Source: Gigantopelta aegis
Lineage: Eukaryota; Mollusca; Gastropoda; Neomphalida; Peltospiridae
Direction: 5' to 3'
Length of the DNA stretch: 64,000 nt
Assembly (NCBI RefSeq): GCF_016097555.1
Contig: NC_054702.1
Location: 88,176,905 to 88,240,904, forward strand
Under the pieces are notes generated by a model. That model saw nothing but the letters and a program-made list of their open reading frames with translations, did no database searches and was not told where the DNA came from. The translations under genes were made by a program, and so were the position numbers. Numbering within the stretch: position 1 is the first letter of the stretch; the number at the start of each line of letters is the position of its first letter. Below are positions 25,491 to 38,300 of the stretch, piece by piece.

Positions 25491-26640
25491 TCCACCGTAT
25501 AATTATATATACTGGCAGGTCTTACAATCGTAACATAATTTATCATGGTGGGGTTTTGTTTGAGTAACTGGCTCAGACAGGATTTTGAATTTGGTGCAGG
25601 AGGGGCACTCATATTGGAGGGGCCAACCATACTGTCTACCATACTAGTTGTGCTGTGAAGCGACAGAAACATATAAAAGGTGGAGGGGGGGGGGGGCTCC
25701 CTCTCTCTGGCTACACTAGTGGCTGCCACCCCAATAAAAAAATTTCTGACTACGCTAGTGCTTAGGTGAAGGTAGAAACAAACTGGAAGCTTGCATCGGA
25801 TGTACAGGGAAATCCTGGGGTTACCTATCGCAGCTACATATAGTTTGGCTTGTGCCATCCCACTTAGACATTGAGCAATTTTGGTATTGTGGCTGCAAAA
25901 CTGTGGAGTTGTCAACTTTGTTACATGTGCATGGCTGCAACCACGCATTGGAAAGTACAGCTTTTTGTTGTCATAACCATGCTCATTAAACTGGGTCCAG
26001 ATGTCCTGATTAAGTTTGTAAAACTCTGCCCTTGGAGGTAACTAAATGCAACTGTGGATGTTATACTAATACTTGTTAAGTTTTTATAGGAGAGTCCTAG
26101 ACTCATACTAAGATCAAACTGATCCCAAAAGTCTTCATTTTGAGCGAGATCAGGACATTTACCTACCAAGGCAAAGTGTTGACTGCATTCCAAAGCATAT
26201 TGTCCAACACTGCAAGAATTCTACAAGGCTTGGCTTTGTCATACATGAATACAGGATGGGAACGAAGTGGATGATTGTCAAAATTTAGAACTGCATTTTT
26301 TCAAGGATCTTGCCGAGATAACATTGCCCATTTAAATTTTCCTGAAACACTCTGAAACACTGTATGACATTTGTAAGACCTGACATTATTATATTTGATT
26401 TTATTCTTGAATGAAGTGGATGATTGTGAAACTGTACCACTGCACCCATTTAAGTTTTTTTTAACTGTTATTAAATACAGTTTTAAAGTCTTCACCCCAA
26501 CCCCAAACAATGACGGAAACACTATCAAAGGGCTCTGCGGGACAATTGTTCTCCATAATTGATGCCCGTCAGCAAACCTGTTTCTGGATAAGACGACTTA
26601 TGTTTGTTTGGTCGACATCGGTTACTTAAGAAATGTCCTG
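25491..26640 (-). other. Unrecognised, possibly degraded coding fragments
   Basis: Minus-strand frames contain stretches of protein-like composition, for example NHPLRSHPVFMYDKAKPCRI (about 26220-26280) and EDFWDQFDLSMSLGLS (about 26090-26140), each cut by stops. I do not recognise the family. They may be an old transposon or a processed pseudogene. A short poly-G lies near 25685. Confidence 0.25.
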
Positions 26641-26645
26641 GTTAC

Positions 26646-26975
26646 GATTACAATTCATTACGATTGCAAACACAGTGTCCAGTAATCATCATTACATTTC
26701 CACAAATAAACACAAGTAGTGAAATGATGTTGCCAACATGAAATTAACCACTTTATTTCACAACCATATTAATTTTATTAACTAAAAGACACAATGGATA
26801 ATTCTGGATTATTTATTAAATATTTCAGTAATTTATGAACATATGTACACTATAAGAATAACACCAGCTGATAATGTTTGTGAAATGTCTGACTGATCCT
26901 GATTCTGGTTATGCAAAGTGTGCATTGTTCTTAATATACATGAATAACAGTGTGTTAAATATGCTTTGAAAATAT
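26646..26975 (+). repeat. Direct repeat, copy A (empty site)
   Basis: Collinear with 28168-28469 and 28784-28830. Shared blocks are AGTGTCCAGTAATCAT, AAGTAGTGAAATGATGTT and ATTATTTATTAAAT. Here the block GTGTGCATTGTTCTTAAT is continuous, whereas copy B is split by an inverted-repeat element. Confidence 0.85.
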
Positions 26976-27669
26976 TGCATACCCGGTAATATTGTCGACT
27001 TGACATTGAGATCCCTGGTACTGGAACATGACTTGATATGCCAGTCCTCTATCTCGTGGTCCATTCCTTGACGTGGTGACTTAGCTTGCATGTCTCAATG
27101 ACTCGAAGAGCTATGCCAGCTATAGCATCAGCTCCTAGAAGGGTCATCCAAGCTGGATTGATCAAAGGGTAGAGACAAGACTAATATGGACCGGACAGAC
27201 AGAGGACGTGAGTCAAGAAACACATCTGTCTAGCAGAAGCAAACTCCAAAGTCAAAACTGGGCTGAAGAGGCTCAGAATCCTAGTAAGGAAACTCCTAGG
27301 AGAAGGAAAACTCCAACTCAAACCAAGTCCACTGAAGTGAGAGTACAGAAGCTATGCATCAGCATTAGCGTGGAAACCGATAGGACATGCACCAAGCTCT
27401 ATGATCATCATTCCAGTCCTATGCATATCTAAAATTTGCCATTTTACATTTTCTGTAAGGTGATTTCTCACCATATCTAAATTAAAAATTATCGACTCTA
27501 AATAACTAAAGATGAAACTTATGTTTGACTCTATGCTGAAACATAAGTGCGAGTTTGTGTTCAACATTATACAATGTGACTGGCATGTCAAAAAAAAACC
27601 ATGCATAAATTATCATGGAAGTGTACAGAATGTTATTTGGAAAACAATGTAAAGAATATTGGTGTTTGA

Positions 27670-27960
27670 ATATTTAGTTAATGAACTGCACTATGTAAAT
27701 ATCCTTGGTCATGGTCAAGTAGTATGTGACTATTCATCTGTCTATCAGATACTTTTGCAGACCAGTGATTTTGATGGATGGTTTTTGCCCTAGTGCATGT
27801 TCGTTTTCCTAATCCAATAAATTTAGCATTTTTTAATTTACTCTCTGGGTTCAAGCTGGACTGACAAAACAGAGAGAAGTAATTTAGGGAGAAGTGAGGA
27901 GATTCAGGGAGAAGTGGTGCAAGAATGACCATTTTTTTTTAATCAATATATGGACACAAT
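27670..27960 (+). repeat. Inverted repeat pair, left arm
   Basis: Matches the complement of 31788-32096 along its length with small indels. Shared blocks include TTAGTTAATGAACTGCACTA, GGTTCAAGCTGGACTGAC and GAGATTCAGGGAGAAGTG. The arms lie about 3.8 kb apart and enclose the last two APMAP exons. Confidence 0.88.
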
Positions 27961-28167
27961 ATTAAGTAAATACAATTCATGTAGACTAATTAATATAATT
28001 ATTTTGTTTTAAATTAATTTAATGCATATATAATTGATTAATATTGATTAGTTACTTCCCTAAGCAGTAATGATGCATTTTGTTTGTGCTTAAAGCTGCA
28101 GACCCTAGTTTCCACCTGTGAAAATGGACACATTTGGATAAAGTTACAATAAAGTGAAAATTTAGTG

Positions 28168-28830
28168 TAATTCATTATGATTGCAAATGTAGTGTCCAGT
28201 AATCATGATAACATTTTCACAAATACATGTATGCACAAGTAGTGAAATGATGTTACCAACATGAAATTTGCCACGTTATTTCACAACCATTCTAATTTTA
28301 TTCACAACCATACTAATTTTATTAACTAAAATACATAATGGATAATTGTGGATTATTTATTAAATAATTTCAGTAATTTATGAACATATGTACACTGTAT
28401 AAGAATAACTAGAGCTGATAATGTTTGTGAAATGTGACTCTGGTTATGCAGTGTGTGCAGTGTGCTTAACAGGGCTTCTAGATTTGTTTTTTAATCCACT
28501 ATCCATGGGATCAGTGATTTAAAAAATTTACTAGCCCTAACTTACTTTAAGTTAATACAATTTTACTAAATAATAGTAATAAAGAGCGAGAACTGAGCTT
28601 AAAAACACTAACATTGGGGGTTGGGTGGGGTCAGGGTATTCATATTTACAAAACAGACTTAACTGCAACATTTGACAATTTTTTTTTCACTAGCCATCGG
28701 GCATGGTAATAGTAGTCATTTACTAGCCCAACATCGAATATCACTATTCATGGGAGTGGGGCTACCATAATCTAGAAGCCCTGTTCTTAATATATATGTA
28801 AAACAGTGCGTTAAATATGCTTTGGATATG
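28168..28830 (+). repeat. Direct repeat, copy B (with insertion)
   Basis: Diverged copy of 26646-26975 about 1.5 kb downstream, split by the element at 28470-28783. Later blocks (CATCATGGAAGTGTACGGAA near 28862) match 27610-27680, so the duplicated unit is longer than the clear core. Confidence 0.82.
28470..28783. mobile_element. hAT-like nonautonomous element, 314 bp
   Basis: Ends are perfect 15-bp inverted repeats, CAGGGCTTCTAGATT and its complement. The flanks TGCTTAA and TTCTTAA look like a seven- to eight-base target duplication with one change. The insertion is supported by the uninterrupted copy at 26646-26975. No coding frame. Confidence 0.85.
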
Positions 28831-29354
28831 TCACATAATACTGTGAAAAACATGTATAAATCATCATGGAAGTGTACGGAATATTATTTGGAAAACACTT
28901 TAAAGAATATCGGAGTTTGAATCCAATGGTGCTTAAAGTCACAGACCCTAGTTTCAAAATGGACACCAAGTTTGGTTAATCTACTAAGGGTAAAACATTT
29001 GGATAAAGTGAAACAAGAGTGTGTGACATTGAAATGGGGAAATACCTTTAAACATTTACAAGAGCTCATCTCCATAACCAGTACATCTGAGATATGTGCG
29101 TTTAAAAAACAAAAAAACTAAACAATTTGTGGTATTAGAAACACCAACATGACCAGAAACACTTAAGACGTATTAAAATGAATAATCTAAACAACAAAAT
29201 CAAAGTTATGTTTCATTTCAACTGTCAAAATAAAAGCCGTGGAAAATATGCCGTAGTGTTTAGAAACTAGGGTCTATCACTTTAAGTCTTGTCCAGGGCT
29301 AAGACTGCTTTGTGGAACGGGGCCCTGGTGTACACATAAGTGAACTTGAGTAAT

Positions 29355-32300
29355 TTATACAGCCATCATGTACAGTCTTCCCAGGTGTGACAGATGGTAA
29401 GATCCGATATACAAGACTCCGTTCTTTTCTTCGATCTCACTTGCATCACTCTGCCGGCCTGTGGGGTCGTGCAGACTCTGAATTATCTTGCCAGTTTTGT
29501 CAAGCTCCAGAATTAAGCCATACTTTGGAAGAAGTAACATTAGCATCTCTTGTGGAAGTACCTGCAAGCAAGATATACAGTGAGACCTCGATATTCCAGA
29601 CTTCAGTAGTCTGGAAACTCCACTTTATGGATACCCGAAATACAAAATGAACTCTACACTATATAAATGTGTTCGTTAATCTGGATATTCAGCTTCCAGA
29701 ACTGGATGAACATTATCCAAACAATTTGTTAAAAAATAAAAACAATTTGCTTCACTTAACCGGACATAATTTCTTTCAACAGATCATTTAATTAGAAACA
29801 AATGTATAACTTGCTTAGAGTTCGGTCACATTTTAAGCTGTTCAACAAATCGTCAAGTACTGGTTAAATTTTGTTAAAATATTCTGTAATATACTGATGG
29901 AAAGAAATAAGGGAACACATACCGTAAACAAAACTAGCAAACAATGACAGCAACCAGAACCTTCATCCATAGTATCAGGAGGATAACTGTGTTCCTTACA
30001 TTCAATTCACATTACAGACCGTCAATCCCATATGACATCTTTGTGCTTTTATACAGACATTACTATGCTAATAGTGAATTAAATTGGTCTACAATATCAC
30101 ATGTTCCCATATTTCTTTCCATCAGTATATCTGTGCTAAAAAGCAAATTTAAGAAGTAGCATGTTTAATGGTTTATTTTTGTAACATTTTATTTGACTAA
30201 AACCATATTTGGCAACAAATGTTAAAAAACAATTCACCAAAATGATATTGATATAGACCAGTGTCCGAGACTTTGCCTGAGGTACTGTATACGCAAATAT
30301 GTTCGCGAATAAAATATACCGCAAAAATCGCGAACATGTTGAAAGCACCGTGAATTTAATTACGCGCGAACTTATTTCCGATTTTGTATAATATTATTTA
30401 CCTTATAATATGTAGTCTTATCTCTACATGCCCAACCCATATCAGAATCAAGCAGTCAGAGGTCCGCAAGGTCACATGATTCTGTAAACCTGCCTGGTTA
30501 CGTGGATTTGATCGAAGTGACACACAGTTGCGCGTAAGTCTGTGGTTACGTAACCTCAGTTTTGTTTGTTTTCTTTGTAACCTTGAATGGAAGTTTTTGG
30601 ATACCACCAATAATTAAACGTTATTTCTTCTGATATTTGCGTTTTTCAATTCTCTCTATCGCATGTGCGTGTTCCACCAATAACATGTCTTATCAGACAT
30701 ACATACAACATTGACGTCTCGCTGACAGCATGTGCGTGAAATCGTCATTGAAAAGAGTTTGGCAAATGAAATGTGGGTAATTTTGATTTTATTATCGGGG
30801 GACAGTCGCGAAAATAATTCCTCGCGAAATGTAAAATGAAAGCCCGATCGTGAATTATTTTAGCCACGAAAATATTTACGTATATGGTATGATGAGTCAG
30901 TGAACTTGGGGTTTTCCCAGTTCCAAACAATGTGCTTTTAATATGTACTGTCCTGTTTATGAGAAAGTGCATGTAACAGGTCCCTCAGTTTTTTTCAGTA
31001 AGAGTAACCTATGTGGTTGAAGCAAGTTTCCTCTAGACCATGTGTTAAAAAAATGCTAAATTTTTTTATATTCCTTTACATTCCAAAATGCTAAATAATT
31101 TTTGGGTCCAAGATTAACACTGAAATAATTTAGTACAGCAAAATCCCTATGTGAAAACCGTTTAATGATTTTTTACAGCCTAAAATAATTAACATAGCAA
31201 TACTGTTCTGTCAGTTTAAAAAAACATAAACCTTTGCAAAGAAGGCTCTCCATAATGGTTTTGATGCCATAAAATCCACGCCATTAAACCGTGCTTTAAA
31301 TCTGACACCTGCCAGACCAATCCAGTACGTTCCACGGCTTGATCTGCGGATATTGTCCGGAAACCCAGGCAAGTTGTGTACAAACACGTCAAGTTCACCT
31401 TTCTTCTCTCCTTGTAAATAATACCTAAAATTAAGCCCATACTGGAATTTTAAAAAACCAGAGCTTGTAATATTTACAAAATTATTTTTCACTTTTATTC
31501 GATCTAGTTGAAATTGGATTTAAAATCCACTATTTCCTATGATGATTACTCCACATCATCAGCCTCCTACCACCCAACCACCTACCCCAAAAATGTATTA
31601 TGGAATTGTTACATTCATAAACTAATACATGTGTATATTGTTAGTTGAAACTGTATTTGACAGAGGGATCACAATAGTTGGCGATTCGGTGAAGAAGTTG
31701 CTCTATGCCACTTAAATTTGCCTTGTTTAAACTCGAGGGTGAAATCCACTTTGCCATCTTGGAATTAAAGTCATTACATCATCAGTCATTGTGTCCATAT
31801 ATTGATTCTTTTTAAATGGTCATTCTTGCCCCACTTCTCCCTGAATCTCTTCACTTCTCCCTAAATTATCTGGAGGGATAGGTGATTTCTCTCTGTTTTG
31901 TCAGTCCAGCTTGAACCCAGAGAGTAAATAATAAAAATAATAAATTTATTTGATTTGGAAAACAAACATGCGCTAGGGCAAAACCAAAATCAAAATCACT
32001 GGTCTGCAGAAGTATTTGACAGACAGATGATTAGTCACATACTACTTGACCATGACCAAGGATATTTACATAGTGCAGTTCATTAACTAAATATTCATAA
32101 CAGATTAACAGCCCAAAGGTTGCGTGTACTAGGACTATCTCCCACTCACCAGAACTGCAGAAAAATAAGACATTTTTTTAACAATGATACCCAACAACTA
32201 ATAACTGGCATATCTAGCAGGTGCAATAACTTTCTCATTTTTAATCAATTGAAGACAAATATTCCAGTGCTATCCCCACTCAGTCTATTACTAAAAAGCT

Positions 32301-35300
32301 CCACTATAAACTTTCATAAATATACTAAAATGAAAAGTACTATGGTAAAGACTGATAATAAAAATGCTTCTGGAAACAAGCAATAATAAACATTAACTAA
32401 AAACTTTAACTTTTCAGACCTCATGATCCTGGCTGTGGTTGTTTCTGAGATGAGCAGAACATCTTCTTTAATTGACAGCTGTACACCATTTGGAAACATC
32501 AGCCCACCAACAAGTTGTGTCATATGCTTTGTTTGTGGATTATAAGAAAGTAATCTGAAACAAATTTATGAAGGTTCATTAATAAAGAAGAAATAATTAA
32601 TTATGCCTCTTAACAAAATTTAGGAAGGATTATGTAAAGTCAGTACAATATTTTTTATATTTTTTTGACACAGAACACATAAAAAAATCCAATTTGACAA
32701 TGTTTTTAGGACTTCTATATTCTGTAAACTGGAATAAAAATACACTGATATAAATTTTGCACTGTTTGCACCTAACCTCGAGTTAAAAAATGTATATAGA
32801 AGCTTTAATTTCATATATGCACTGCAGATAAAAACAGACATTTACAAAATTTACACATGGTGAATATGCGGGGAGAAACAATCCATGTCAAAATGATAAT
32901 CCAGTTTATGTCTATTTCAATCAGAATGTTTTTACGCACTCTATCCCAATTTCCACCCAAACAAAAGAACAGAGAAGAAATAAGATGAAATTAACTATTT
33001 TTTTGTGCTCAGGTATACCTAACTAAAACGGCTCTTTCAAATTAGCAGCAAATGATCTTTTATATACACATACTCTGAATTTTGTTCTATGATCTGTTTT
33101 ATATTAGAGTGTCAGTAGTTAAAGTATGGAATATACTTTAATATAAAACAGTCCACACACACACACACACATGCACTCCCCCACCCACAGAGACCAACTA
33201 CAAGCATGCACACACCCACACACCTCCCTTGAGAGTCCGACACATCTGTTATAGTTTACCTGCCCGATGATTCTGCTTCTAGTAAAACATATCTGTTGTG
33301 ACGTCTGTCCCATTTTGTGCTGGAGTCAGTGACATAAATAGTGCCGTCCTTAGCAATGTCAAGGTCATTCAAGAATTTGGGAATTTTTCCATTTATTGGT
33401 TCAGAAGATGAATAAAGTTGATGCACATCTCCTGAAAACTCAAAATAATACATAATAATAATGATCATTAAAATAATGTTTATATTATAGAACCTCAAAA
33501 ATAATTCAAACCAAACTACTTTTTATAGTATGTCCCCTGGGCAGTGGTTTGCGAAACAAATGTGGAATAGTATTATGGAATGTGCTGCAATAAAACTAAG
33601 TCATAAAACATAATTATGAATATTCTGGTCCCTAGCATAAGTCTTTACAGTGGATCAGTCTTATAGACTATACTGATTTTGACTGTGCATTGTTTTTGAT
33701 GATATATTCCTTTTTAACCCAAGACAGACTGACAAAAAAAAACAATCACCCAGTGCACTTTGCATGATACTAAGATCACACAAAGTGCTTGCCTTTTAAT
33801 TTTATACATAAAGAAAAATGAGATCAAAAACACAAATTGGCAAATCGTCTTCATAAAGCAACAGGGCTCGAACTTAACGACGGCACTGACAGCAATATAA
33901 ATTGCCATAGGTAGAGAGCACTGCCGATGGCACTTTTGTGCCGATGCTAAATCTCCTCAACAATGGCAAAATATATACACCTGGTGTACATAATCTGCCA
34001 ATATTTAACATTTTCAGATTTGAAATATGTCTACATCATGTACATACAGCAAAATAACCTTTTAGTCATATTTATTTTCTGCAAATGTCACATTAAAAAA
34101 CAATTGTTATAGGCAAACTCAAAGTTGGCATCGGTGGGCTGTTTCACCCATGGCAATTCTTTTTAAAATTGCTGTAGAAGACTAATTCTTAAGTTCGAGC
34201 CCCGGAGCAAAGTATTTCAGCTAGCAAAGTATTTGACGAGACTTGACCGAGTACAACCATTTACTATTGACAATAATCATCCATCAATATTTCAGAATTT
34301 ATTTGTTTGAGTACAGACCTCGCAAGGAAAGTCTTGAACATCATCTTACCTGTAGCTACGTTGACTTTAAAAAGACCCAAGTAAGCATCCACTACAACTA
34401 AATAGCCGTCATTGTCAAGGCGCATTCCAAGTGGTCGTCCACAGGTAGGCTCATTCTCAAAACCACCTGAAAATTATAGATCATGCTTTCACGACACAAC
34501 CAACATTAATATCCATTACACATGACTGAACATACATATAAAACATCCTGATATAAATGAGCATGTACCAGGCCTGCAGAATCCAGGGGGTGGGGGATAG
34601 AGGCTCTTCCACTTACATCGAAAAGGTATAGTTTTTTCCCCCATCTTTGTATAAAGAATGAATGAATGAAATGTTTTGTTTAACGATGCACTTAACACAT
34701 TTTATTTACGGTTATATGGTGTCAGACATATGGTTAAGGACCACACAGACATAGAGAGAGGAAACCCGCTGTCGCCACTTCATGGGCTACTCTTGTCAAT
34801 TATCAGCAAGGTATCTTTTATATGCACCATCCTATAGACAGGATAGTACATATCACAGCCTTTGTTACTCCAGTTGTGGAGCACTGGCTGGAACAAGAAA
34901 TAGCCCAATGGACCCACCGATGGGGATCAATCCTAACTGACCATGCATCAAGTGAACACTTTGCCACTGGGCTACGTCCCGCCCCTCGATCATTATATAA
35001 ATAAAGGTAAAAATCTGGCTTGTGCCCCCCCCCCCCCCCCCAAATTAGAGATTAAGCCCACACACTAGAGCTGGTGACCCCAACATCAGGTATCATTCAA
35101 ATGGGCAACGCGCTACGCCATTCATACAGTGTGTAAAGCAGTTTTGCGTTTCATACTAGCATGAAACTCAAAATGTTCACGTTCAATTCTTAAATGCAGT
35201 TCACATTTGTAAGACTACAATTTTGATTGTATTTTTCTTACCAGGTGTAATTTACAAATAATGAGGTTTTAAAATATACAGTAGAATCTCGTTGGGTTGA

Positions 35301-38300
35301 ACTCGGAAGGGTCGAATACACCGCAACGCTTGAACCAAAAATGAAGTCCCGAGTTACACTTACACGTTGTTGACTAAATGGTTAGGTTGAACTACCCGAT
35401 GGGTCGAACACTTTCTCGAGCACCGACAGGGTTCAAGCCAACAGGATTCAACTATATTTTATATCCATAACAAATCTTATTAACAAGGATGAGCTACACT
35501 ATTTACTCAGGGCCATACCTAGGTTGAAATAATTGGGGGTGCAGTGAGGCCAATAAAATAAATTGGAGCATATTAATACTGGATTTTCTCCTGTTAGAAA
35601 AAAATAATTAACTTTTAGAGTGAAAAAGGTTTTTTTTTTATTTGTTTGTAGGTCAAGACATGCCACTCTGCCCTTCATGCAAGATAAGGTTCTGTTACTA
35701 TTATGTACTCAGTATCTTCAATAAAAAAGGGCATGGAATGTAACCCAGCACTCTCTTGACGTATGGTTGGTCTGGGATTGATCCCCATTGGTGGGCCCAT
35801 TGGACTATTTCTCATTCCTGCCAGTGCACCACGACTTGTATATCAAAGGCTGTGGGATGTGATATCCTGTCTGTGGGATGGTGCATATAAAAGATCCCTT
35901 GTTACCAATTAAAAAATGTAGCAAGTTTCCTCTCTAAAACTGTATGTCAAAATTACCCAATATCTGACATCCAATAGCCGATAATTAATAAATCAATGTG
36001 CTCTAGTGGTGTTGTTAAACAAAAACAATCAATCAATAAGAAGTTCCAAGCAGAAAAATTTTCTACCTTACCACAAGGATCTTGACCTAGTTTTGCCAAA
36101 ACTCTTGCCGTTCCTTTGTAGATAACAAGTATCTTTCCATCAAGGGTACCTGTATATATATGCTCTGGAAAGAGAAACAGAACATTTAATAGTTTTTAGA
36201 TTTGCAGAAACGGTTAAAAAGAAACTAATGTGAACAAAAAAAGGTACATTATAGGCCTAAACTGACAGTTAACACAGGTTGCCTTTATTACATCACTCTA
36301 AACTAAATGTACATAAATTGACACTGTCAAACTATATCAAACAAAAATATCTTCATTCTACTTAGCTATTTATGAGAATGGTCAGGCCAGTTTGAAGGAA
36401 GGAAATGTTTTATTTAACGATGCACTCAACACATTTGATTTATGGTTATATGGCATCGGACATATGGTTAAGGAAAACACAGATATTGAGAGAGGAAACC
36501 CGCTGTCGCCACTTCATGGGCTACTCTTTTTCTATTAGCAGCAAGGTATCTTTTATATGCACAATCCCACAGACAGGATAACACATACCACAGCCTTTGA
36601 TATACCAGTCGTGGTGCACTGGCTGGAGCGAGAAATAGCCCAATAGCCCACCGACGGGGATCGATCACAGACCGACCGCGAATCAAGCGAACGCTTTACT
36701 ACTGGGCTACGTCCCGCCCCTGAAGTTTGAAGCAACTTGAATGAGTAAAATTATTATTTTATTTAGCTATACTTGTTCATAAACTACTTTAACTGTTGTA
36801 TATTTTGATAGCAAAAAAATATTAAGAATACCAAAAACAATTCTCACAAATATAAAAAAAATATAAATAATAATAATTTTAAAAAACCTGACTTAAATTT
36901 ATAGCACTCTTCAAGGTATTAAAACACTATTAGTAATAATAATATAATTATATATAGTGAAACCCTTCTAAGCATGACACCCACGGGAGCAAGTAAAAAA
37001 AATCCAGTTTTGAGGGTTCTCTTCTGTACTGATAATTAAAAAGGGGCCATGAAAACCACCTGGCTTTGAGTGAATTCCGGTTTACTAAGGGTCCAGTTTT
37101 GATGGATTCCACTGTATATATAATGTCTGTGATGTATGTATGTGTTATTTTGCATGGGATTCAGTTAGAAAGAAGTACCGGCTCCCACCTAGAGCAGGTT
37201 TTAATGACTCAATGGGTAGATGTAAGGCCACTACATCCTCTTCTCTCTCACTAACAATTAACAACTAACCCATTGTCCTGGAAAGACATTCTAGATAGCT
37301 GAGGTGTGTGTGCCCAGGACAGTATGCTTGAACCTTAATTGGATATAAGCACAGAAATAAGTTGAAATGAAATGTAGGGGGTGGGGGTGGGGTGGGGAGG
37401 AAGGCTAGTATGAAAACTTTCTCAGCAACCAACCTCCATCAATGACAATTGACTCGGGACCAATAATTTCATTCTCATGAAGTCTTTCCGTCTTTGACAA
37501 TTTTTCATTACGTACCAGAGGGCCAGTCAGATCAGGTGGATCTGGAAAACTAACAGCTCAAAAAAATAATATTCACAAGTTCTAGCTTCAAGTTTAACAA
37601 GGACCATACCTAGCATGGGTACAAGGAGGACAGTTGCACCCAGAGAAAAATATTAAGCAGTGTTTCTGCCAGAAAGAAATTTTTGGGTATGACGCTATGG
37701 AATTGAATTCAACCACAGTCAACAAGGGGTATGGGGGGCTTCCCACAGAAAGAAAATGAGTTAAGTTTAGCGTTAGGGTTAAAAAAATCATACAGTAATG
37801 ATAAGAGCAATTAATTTTGTCAAAAAGTTAACGTAAAAAAAAAAAAAAAATCAGCAAAAATATTTGGGTATGGCGCCATACCCATTTTACCCTCTGGCAG
37901 AAACAACTTCAACTTCTATTTGTTTTTACTGCAACAACAGCTTAAATCATATTATATTTCAAAGTACAACAGTTACTGTGCTACAATGTATAACACATAT
38001 TGGAAGGAAAATTATTTAAATTATAATGACAACAAGAAAGCAATCTAAAAACATGGAAAATGGTAAACATCTGTCATGACTAAAGAAACAAGGACTGGGA
38101 TGTGGAGGAAGTTGAAAGATAGAAGGAGCTGTCAGATCACAACTAAATATGATGGAATTCAAATGAGAGAAAGGTCAATAGGTAGTGGGATAAAAATAGT
38201 TTTTAAAAAGATAAGGAAAAAAGAAAAGAAAAGAGGAAGATATTTACTAAAATTAAGTTCTGTTACAGAAAAGATACCTGAAAGCGACGGGTTCGATTGG

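Noticed and set aside
27101-27450. A possible reverse-transcriptase-like or LINE 3' fragment
   Set aside because: A few residues looked suggestive, but no diagnostic motif could be read and there is no tail.
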